64,000 nucleotides of DNA, from assembly GCF_029227915.1 (NCBI RefSeq), contig NC_079885.1, positions 20,967,001-21,031,000 on the forward strand, written 5' to 3'. Made by a program: the position numbers and the translations under genes. How positions within the stretch are numbered: position 1 is the stretch's first letter; each line of letters begins with the position of its first letter. Shown one piece after another: positions 56,010-64,000 of the stretch. Under the pieces are notes generated by a model that was given only the letters and a program-made list of their open reading frames with translations, was not told the origin of the DNA and searched no databases. Source of the stretch: Hydractinia symbiolongicarpus (Eukaryota; Cnidaria; Hydrozoa; Anthoathecata; Hydractiniidae).

Positions 56010-59000
56010 ATGAAGACAAATTTACAAAGTTTTATACTCTTATGCATGTTCTTATACAATTCAGCACTGGATAAACAGTATTTCTTTCCATCTGGAAGTT
56101 CAAATGGCGATATCGTTCTAGTAGATGTCAGCAATGGTATCGGGTTGGACAGAAGTGACGATGGTGCATTTCCAGTGGACATTGAACATATTCCATTTTT
56201 TGACTTAGCAACAAATACTAAAATACAAGTAAGTTATTCATATTCCTCGTTGTTTTTAATGCTTTGTTAGATCTTAACTCGTACCAATAATAATTTAAAA
56301 CTATCTATTCAAGACATACTAGTTTTAAGTTATCTGCGAGAAAAATATTTATAGCAAGTATTCTCCACACACAAAGTTAATAACATCTCTCTCCTTTAGA
56401 TTAGTCCTAATGGATACGTCGGACTGTTCGGTAGCCCTGTACTTGACCAGCCATTTCCAACAGATTTCCCAAGATTGTTGTCAGTATCACCGGCCATATC
56501 AGCTCCACAAATCGCTATTTTTCACACTGACTTACTGTTTACTTTCCATATGATGTCGCAATTAACATATCAAATGCACACAACAGGAGCTGCTTTAAAT
56601 CTAGCAAAGACTGATATTATGGCATTGTTTGGACGATCTTTCACGCCGACAAAGGTGTTAGTTATAACATGGAAGTATGCAGAACCGTTTTCAAGTTTCC
56701 AAAACTCTGTAAGTTGTTATAAAACAATAAGACACACTCTCCTTATTCAATCTGCAAGGACACATTTTTATTTTCATCGTTCCAATTCTTAGCGTTTGAC
56801 CTACTTGAAAAAAAAAACAGTAGGCGTGAAAACACCGAATTGTTTTAATGGCACCCTTGTGTTTCGTGGCTGTCTTTCTTTTTTTTTCAACAACCAGAAC
56901 ATTATATAACTTTATTGAGATAATTTTTTTTACAGCAAAATGCTACTTTCCAAATGGCTCTTGCAACCGACGACCAGCAAACATACCTTTTTATGCACTA
57001 TGGAGAAATAAACATCAACGAATTTAGACCAACTGCTGTAAGTAAGAATTAAATCAGATTTTGCGTATCTTTGTATAGCAGGGCAGAAAACCAACCACAT
57101 ATTTCATACAAATTTTTACCTTTGAAAAACATTATATCTTTCTATTATTCCTCGGAAACAAATAGTTTTGTGTTCAATTCGTACACTAATTTTGTTATTG
57201 TTAAAATCTTTATTAATGTGATAATGTAGTAACTAGCCAGACGTGACTCATTAACAGGTTCAATACAACAAAAAATAACTCCACAATAAATTCTTCATCT
57301 AGATCGGCTGGCAAGAAGGCAACCCATTAAAATTCTTCCGCCATCCTTTGACCCAGCTTCTTCCAGACGTTAATAATGTTTTGTCATACAAACCGAAACG
57401 ATTATCGACTGAATCGAATGTAGGAGTTCCAGGAAAATGGATATTTCGTGTCGCAAAACCATGTAAGACTGCAATACAGTTTCTGTTTAGTCGCAAAATC
57501 TTTTAAAATGTTTTAAACAAAAAGAAACAATTAACTGATTTTTACATTTCCTTATCTCTTTAGCGTGTTAAATATTCATCTATTTACAATTTATAGATAT
57601 TGATGTAACTGTCACAACTCCACCAACTGGAACACCAATCCAAGTACCAACATGTAAGTGACCTTGGAGGGCTAATTTTTTTATAAGTTGCCGTTAATCT
57701 TTAATATTACCATTGAACAAAATATGATTTAGTATTGCTTATTTAAACCGTTGATTGATTGCAATGTAAAAATATTTAAGCTTGCCTATCGACTTAATAT
57801 TTACTTAATTTTCTTTCAAGTAATTTGAATTATGCAGGGTTGGTCAATTCGTTTAAGGCAAACTATCATTGATTAACATGGATCAAAATGTTGTTTTTCT
57901 CTGAAGTTGGGGTTAAAAAAAATATGACAAAACAACCTGCGTTGTTTTATATATTTTATATGGAAGTTTAAGTTAAATTTTTAGAAAGGAAAATTACATC
58001 TCATGAGATGTAACACTGGGACCGGGGGACCTTCCGGTTTTTAAAAAATTATTATAAGATTTCCCTATCAAGGAGATCAGGAGATTAAACACAGAAAAAT
58101 ACTTGGTTATTGTTTAAAGTGAAGCGAAATGATCAAAAAATTTCTAAAAACATTTCTTTATTTACCAAAAACAGATTTTCCCCTGAACCCACTGAAACTG
58201 TTGTGTTAACGATTGCTCATCAAAATTTGAGCAATTTGCTCTAGTTGTTTCTCTAATTTCATTTCTAATTTAGAAATTTCGGATACCCGAAAAACTAAAA
58301 CTGATTTTCCGATCGGGGAACAATTTCCTTTTTTAACGGGACAATTATTTCCCGATTGGGAACCTATTTCGATTTGCAGTACTCAACAACATTTAATTAT
58401 GCTAAGACGGTTTACAAAATTAGGACCTTAAATGCAATTTTTTAAATTTAGGCCCAACATCTGACAGTAACGTATGCAATGGTAAAGAAGGAAACATTGC
58501 CTTCCCAGGTCAAGAAAATTTCTTCATTTCATGTTCTGCGGGACACCAACCGATTTGTCAACCATGTCCTATTGGGTTAAAGTTTGTAGAGCAATGTAAT
58601 CAATGTCTTTTATCGTTAGATTCAGGTAGGCTTGTAATTAATTGATTTTAGTTTGGGGTTTTCTCTGAGAAATTACTTTGTGTTGAATGCTTGATTTAAA
58701 TTCGGGGTATGCCCTGACACATTTGTTTGCCACTAAGCTTTCGTATGACAGAAACTAAATATTGATATCCTCGAAGAGAGCTTAATTAACTAGGATTGAT
58801 TGTATTTACATTTTGCAGTCTTATATACATATATAGTATACTAGATTTCTCGTTGCTATATTTAGATTGTGCGCCAACTTTATCTCCAGTCACAGCAACA
58901 TTGCCAACCATTCCTTTTAATGGCTGTTCCCAAGAAAGAGGTAAGTTACCTTAAAAGAAAGTTTGTCCTAAAAAACAAAAAAAATAGTTAATTGTACCAT

Positions 59001-59178
59001 TTTTTCTTTCATAGCTAAAGCATTTTGCTCTAATAAACCATCAGGTCGATATGCCAATCCTTTCGATAATAAAGATTCATCATTCTTCTGGTGTGTCGGT
59101 ATCGGAGCTTACTGTCAGCGGTGTGCACTTGGAACAGTATTTTGTGCGACCGGACCTACTTCCGGTGTGTGCAAATAA
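56010..59178 (+). CDS. Secreted NIDO-domain protein with two chitin-binding-like modules
   Basis: Eight exons: 56010-56228, 56400-56708, 56936-57037, 57303-57462, 57597-57653, 58452-58625, 58866-58940, 59015-59178; phases agree; 419 residues. The Met chosen at 56010 starts a clear signal peptide (SFILLCMFLYNSALD); an upstream in-frame Met at 55902 would bury it. Residues about 25-260 form a nidogen-type NIDO domain (VDVSNGIGLDRSDDGAFPVD, ISPNGYVGLF, ITWKYAEPF, IGWQEGNP). A Pro/Thr linker follows. Two Cys-rich modules with the peritrophin/CBM14 pattern lie at about 290-335 (FISCSAG...CQPCP) and 361-419 (FFWCVGIGAYCQRC). The second is preceded by a Thr/Pro linker. The family occurs in extracellular matrices and mucus-like coats; binding to chitin or glycans is inference. 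Confidence 0.85.
57654..58451. other. Largest intron of the NIDO gene
   Basis: About 0.8 kb. GGGACCGGGGGACCTTCCGG near 58020 and GATCGGGGAAC words near 58310 suggest an old repeat, but no ends could be defined. Confidence 0.4.
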
Positions 59179-60014
59179 GCCTGCAAAGACAACACTTGGC
59201 GCTCTTAGTTAGGATGTTATGTAAAATAGCCCTTTTTGTGTTGATCACAAATATAAGCTAATACCTTATATGGACATTGATAGTTACTTGTTTTTTTATT
59301 TAACCAATTAATTAAGATGTATATTATTTATAGTAACGAATCAATAGATAATTATGCGAACTAGCTATAATTATTCTTTCTTTTTTTCTCAACATGGCGT
59401 ACTTAGGTTATATTTTTTTCCCTGAGGCCCTGGCTTGACACAACATTATTGCTCCACGTCAAACGAAGCTGGTGTTAGAATGATTCAGCGCTTTTCTAAC
59501 CAAAAGTATTAAAATTTTATCACATTTTTTTTTAATTAGGAAGGTCTTTTCAACATGAAAGTTTCCTCTGGCCGGTGAGGGAACTCACTATTCTCAATTA
59601 GGTAGCTATTAATTACACAGTATTCGAATTATTAATTTAGTGACCGATGACAAAGAAATTTTATTATACTTCGCGTTTTTTTTTTTTTTCGAAGAGGTTG
59701 TGGTGCAGGTGTAATTGGTCACGCGACGAATATTTTCCAGTGACAAAAGTTTTTCGAATTTAAAAAAATTGCCACTCAAATTCTTTCTTTAGACCATATC
59801 TTCAACCCTCGTTCCCTGTCCTAAGATAACGTCTGCTGTTGCACAAATTAAAAATTTTATTATTGTGGGAATTAAAGTCATTACATTTTGTTAACCACGT
59901 TCGCTGCGAAGAAGCAAATATCTCGTCTGTTTTCATTGGCCTGTTCAGCAAAAAAACTCTAGCTTTCGCAGAAAAATTCTGCCGAGAGTGGCCAAAGTTT
60001 TATTCGTCGGTTTC
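59179..60014. other. 3' flank of the NIDO gene
   Basis: No gene recognised. It contains the likely 3' UTR and spacer up to the retrotransposon tail. Confidence 0.5.
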
Positions 60015-61870
60015 TTTAATAAGTAAGTTAGTAAGTTAGTAAGTAAGTAAGTAAGTTAGTAAGTATTTATTTATTTGTCCTAATAGACTGGAGACCATTC
60101 CGATAGGATAATACCTAATAGGCTGGAATGACCACCAAACCAAGTTACAACTTTGAAAAATTTATAATTACAAACTTTATATACTCATAAATAACGATCG
60201 ATATATGCAACAATAAAAGGATTAAATGTTAAAACTACTATATGATGAAAAAAAATAAAACTTAAAACCAGATACTTTAGATGACCCAACGGCAGCGTAG
60301 ACATATTAACTTCTAAAAACTGTTGAAGAAGGTTCCAGGGGATGTTGGATTGATACTGGATAGAATTATTCCTAAATGTGACTGTTCTCACTTAAGTAAA
60401 CGTATTGAGCCCGGATTAGCACGATTATTTGGACGATTGCAAGCATTAAATGTAATTATAAAATTATTTAGAAGAGTAAGAGGTAGTTTGTTATTGATTA
60501 ACTTATGAAGAAAAATAATATTGCACATCTTGACACAATCAAAAAAAGAAAGAATTTTAAGCTCCAGAAACAGAAGAGCAGAATGAGAATTAAAGTCGGA
60601 AAAGGTTATTATGCGCATAGCTGTTTTTTGTAGATTTAAAACTCGTTGGGATATATAAGATGAGTTCTGACAGTACTGGGATGGAGTTTTTTACCATGCA
60701 TTTTAAGCTTCACTTCAAAATCAAAATACTTACGTTTATGCCTAAAAATAATATATTCTGTTTTAGTTGAATTTAATGAAATTTTATTTGCGTTTAGCCA
60801 ACTAGTTAAACATTTCAAATCAATGTTAATTTTTTTGAACAATGATTTAAGGGACTTGTTGAAGTATAAAAGTTTATTATCATCAGCAAAAAGGTTAACT
60901 GTTGAATATATTATGGAGTTATTTAAGTCATTAATATATAACAAAAGAAGGAGTGGCCCGAGGACCGAACCTTGGGGTACCCCATGTAATATCAAGCGAA
61001 GTTCAGAGGTGACATTTGATATCGTGACAAACTGCTTACGTTTGGTTAAAAACGACTTAAACCACGATAGGCCAACACCACGGATGCCATAATGTTCAAG
61101 TTTATATAATAAAATTGAGTGGTCTACTGTGTCAAACGCTTTCTGCAAATCGATAAAAACTGAACAAGCAAATTTGCCGGAGTCAAGAGCTTTATAAATA
61201 GCTTAAATACTATTGATTAAGGCATTCGTAGTGGAATGTTTTTTGCGAAAACCAAATTGAAGGGGATAAAAAATTCTGTTGATATTAAGAAAGTTGGTTA
61301 AACGTTTGTACATTAATTTTTGGTATATCTTATCAATATTGGACAAAAGGGAAATTGGACGATAATTTTCAACTTTAAGTGGAGAGCCTTTTTTAAAAAT
61401 CGGAACTACTTGAGCCTCTTTCAGTCTGGTCGGATAAACACCCGTTTTAAATGACAAATTTATAAGTTGAGAAAATTGGATGGAAACTTCGTTTTTAACA
61501 AGCTGTAGAATAGGAACAGGGATGCTGTTGTGGCCGATGGCCTTATTTCTACCAAGGAAGGAGGAAACCGAGTTACCATTTTCCAATGAAATTTTGTGTT
61601 TGTTGGATGAATTTATAGAAAATAATTCTTTAATACCTTCCCAGACCTTTTTGACCCTGTTGGAATTATTTATAAAATAATTACAATAATGATTTTTTTT
61701 GCTTTGCTTTAAAAGCGAAACAATTCGATTTCTATAAAATTTGTAACGGGCTAAAATAGTTGTTTTCATGTGGGATGTTTTAGCACGAAATTTAAAACTT
61801 AAATTATTAAGAAGCTTATTTCTCACATTAATAGACGACAAAATTCGTCTTGTTATCCAAGGTTTAGATT
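60015..61870 (-). pseudogene. Broken non-LTR retrotransposon reverse transcriptase (CR1/Jockey-like)
   Basis: Reads right to left. The RT core is recognisable: KAIGHNSIPVPIL, VVPIFKKGSPLKVENYRPIS, LQFGFRKKHSTTNAL, then FIDLQKAFDTVDH, HGVPQGSVLGPLL and LFADD (the catalytic box). A TAA at 61205-61203 interrupts one frame, a frameshift lies near 60390, and stretches before the core and after LFADD are missing. The C-terminal region (FSDFNSHSA...) is readable. The 3' end (low coordinates) is a TAAATAAATAC plus TTACTAAC-type tail at 60015-60085, usual for these elements. The endonuclease is absent, so the copy is 5'-truncated and dead. Confidence 0.8.
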
Positions 61871-61913
61871 TCAGTTTAATTTAATTTTTAGTTAGTTTCA
61901 CCATTGGGACATG

Positions 61914-61935
61914 CAGGGGCGGATCTAGGGTTAGG
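61914..61935. repeat. hAT-like terminal motif
   Basis: CAGGGGCGGATCTAGGG is the type of end seen in many hAT elements. No matching opposite end was found in the window, so only a remnant or one terminus is present. Confidence 0.4.
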
Positions 61936-62156
61936 CAGCCTAGGCAATTGCCTAAGCCTAGTTTTGTGAACTAGAAAAAAAATTCTCTATAGATAGAATA
62001 ATCTATAAATAGATAAAATAATCTATAAAAAAAACTAAATTATTTTTATCAATTTATTTTTGGCATCCGCCGATTTCGACTATGACGATGCGCGGCGTGC
62101 GTGTTTTATTTTACTCAAATAAGCAAACCCGGGGCGATCTTAGGCAAAATGTCTAT

Positions 62157-62335
62157 TCGCCTAAAACGTCCGCGGGTTTTAAAGTTCCGAATGAATGAAA
62201 ATCACAGATGGAAGAAAAAACGCCTAAAACGTCCGCGGGTTTTCAAGTTCCAATGAATGAAATTCTGGAATGTGAAGAAAAAACGCCTAAAACGTCCGTG
62301 GGTTTTAAAGTTTAAACGCCTAAAACGACCACGGG
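62157..62335. repeat. About 62-bp minisatellite
   Basis: Three to four units start CGCCTAAAACGTCCGCGGGT; spacing is about 62 bp and the last is truncated. The Arg-rich frame across it is an artefact. Confidence 0.8.
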
Positions 62336-62459
62336 TACGGTTACATGGAGTGGATGTTTCTTTTTCAACATGGTTTACCTGGATCAGGTCCAATTGCAGG
62401 GAGCACTTCAAATGTCTAGAATATTAAAGCAATTGTATGCCACCTAAGTTAAATAAAGA

Positions 62460-63590
62460 AGTTTTGAATTTGGAAACCTTTTCAGATATTGAAAGGATTG
62501 GAAATGCTGGAGAGAAGTATTTTGGCCACGTGTGCCGTGTTGTTGTCTCAAACCAAACCTTTATCTTCCTCTGCAAGAGACAATAAATTCAGTAATACTT
62601 GAAATATTTTAGTTTTAGCTGCTCCTGAATTTTAGGCACTTTTGTGTCAAGAACTATTCTTAAAAGTGGTAAACCACCAGATGTTCTTACAAAACATGTA
62701 ATTTAAATCTTTTTCTTATCAAAACAAAAGGTTTTAACTTGGCCTTGATCAAATGCATTGTTTATAAACATAAAAGCCCAATGCCAAACGAGATAGCTAA
62801 CGGAGGCAATTTATGTAAACACTGTCTTGGCGGTCGAAAGATGTTTTGATGTGTATGTTAAATTCGGTATAGAGTATTACTAGCTACCTGTATGTGTATT
62901 AGTTGGAATTTTGTTAGTTTTTTTTCTTTAACGTCTTAAGGGTCACTGGCTTCGTGTAGGCTTCGTGTAGCCGTTTATGCAACTGTGTATCTTTGTTTCT
63001 GTTTGGGAGAGAATACATTCTTGTAAGATAACTAAGGGACAGCTCTTTCATGAACGCAAAAGTCCAAGCTAAATGTTAATAGATCTGCAGATCCCCTTTC
63101 CCTCCCCTAAACATCAAATCAGAAAAGGTAATCTTTGAATGTTGTCAGTCCTTGAAACCATAAGCACTCATCCATGTGTCCCTGCTAAGCAGGTAGACAC
63201 TAAAAGTTATTAATTCTTTCTGTTCTCTAAGAAATCGATGTATACAGTATGAGATATAATTAAACGTCAAAGGATTCTACCTCGTCCCACCGCCAAATTT
63301 ATACGCTTAGCATATACTTTTTTATTGTGATTGTCCCTAAGAACTTTGACTTTGTGGGAACTTTTAAACAGTGCATTTTATATGCAACATCCCACTGCTC
63401 ATTTTAAAACTTTTAAGAACACGAGAAGATCTCTTTGACTTTCCCATGTTACTTTTAATTGTAATAATATTGCTAAAAACAAAAGAATGAAGCAATACCT
63501 AATCTAAGAATAGTCCAAGTTTGTTTTATAATATTTCTTATTCTCATCTTGCTGAGCAATACATTGATATAATTTTGTTTTAGGATAAGA
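62460..63590. other. Region without recognisable features
   Basis: No gene or repeat with clear ends was found between the minisatellite and the satellite. Confidence 0.4.
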
Positions 63591-64000
63591 TATTTTGATG
63601 TCACCCTGGTACCTAAGATGAATATTCTTCTGACAATGAAAATCACCATCAATTAAAAGAACACAGATTTGTTAATCCTTATAATATTGGAAAACTGTAA
63701 ACAATGGATATATATCTGGTATAATCCACAAAGTTGTGTTTCATAAGAGGAACAAAGAAGGTGAAAAAAATCAATCAAAATAACTTGTATTTTGATGTCA
63801 CCCTGGTACCTATGATGAATATTCAAGTAAATAACACAGAAGATTTGTTCTGAATCCTTATAATATTGGAAAACTGTAAACAATGGATATATATCTGGTA
63901 TAATCCACAAAGTTGTGTTTCATAAGAGGAACTAAGAAGGTGAAAAAAATCAATCAAAATAACTTGTATTTTGATGTCACCCTGGTACCTATGATGAATA
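63591..64000. repeat. Satellite with a unit of about 180-200 bp, cut by the window edge
   Basis: TTTTGATGTCACCCTGGTAC recurs near 63592, 63790 and 63970. Between repeats, TCCTTATAATATTGGAAAAC and the TAATCCACAAAGTTGTGTTT segments are the same. The two full units are about 198 and 179 bp. Confidence 0.9.

Noticed and set aside
62202-62411. Arg-Gly-Arg-Phe repeat peptide
   Set aside because: It is a translation of the 62-bp minisatellite.

Overview
The window is eukaryotic nuclear DNA: AT-rich, intron-dense genes with GT-AG splice sites, secreted and membrane animal proteins (VWA, TSP1, NIDO, chitin-binding, Cys-loop channel, purple acid phosphatase), and many DNA-transposon and non-LTR remnants. 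The domain mix and transposon families suggest a cnidarian, perhaps a hydrozoan. That placement is inference; nothing in the window names the species.

Region 1 (1-26.3 kb) is a paralog cluster. A full-length gene on the minus strand (26333..20662) encodes a secreted protein: signal peptide, Cys-rich chitin-binding-like module, TSP1, helical region, VWA and three beta-rich C-terminal domains, in a VWA7/hemicentin-like order. Facing it on the plus strand are two tandem short paralogs (1130..5711 and 9843..16788). These keep a signal peptide, a 15-residue linker and only the three C-terminal domains. All splice phases fit, so they look like intact 336- and 334-residue proteins without VWA or TSP1. 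The tandem unit starts at base 1 and again at 6198. The second copy is swollen by a THAP element with an 8-bp target duplication, a 1.0-kb TIR element, a decayed integrase-type transposon and a long TAA microsatellite. The 3' end of copy 1 resembles the inverted full-length gene more than its tandem sister, which suggests gene conversion.

Region 2 (26.3-43 kb): after a 6.4-kb stretch without a recognisable gene comes a seven-exon minus-strand tartrate-resistant (purple) acid phosphatase gene (38649..32731). Its last exon fuses the end of the catalytic core to about 326 residues of Asn/Tyr/Ser/Gln-rich sequence. A plus-strand single-exon gene (41794..42897) encodes a 367-residue protein with a faint ADP-ribosyltransferase-like motif. 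A CAA/CAGACG minisatellite follows its stop.

Region 3 (43.8-51.0 kb) is an eight-exon minus-strand Cys-loop ligand-gated channel subunit of 419 residues. It has a canonical Cys-loop and four TM segments. Its M2 resembles anion channels, but the usual Pro-Ala before M2 is replaced. Its introns hold a pogo-like MITE and copies of a dispersed repeat that starts with a CCCGTGG hairpin.

Region 4 (51-64 kb): after 4.9 kb without genes comes an eight-exon plus-strand gene for a secreted NIDO plus chitin-binding protein (56010..59178). It is followed by a broken non-LTR reverse transcriptase (minus strand), a hAT-like terminus, a 62-bp minisatellite and a satellite with a unit of about 180-200 bp that runs off the right edge.

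All gene models were assembled by hand from splice sites and reading phase. Domain names rest on motif recognition, not on a database search.
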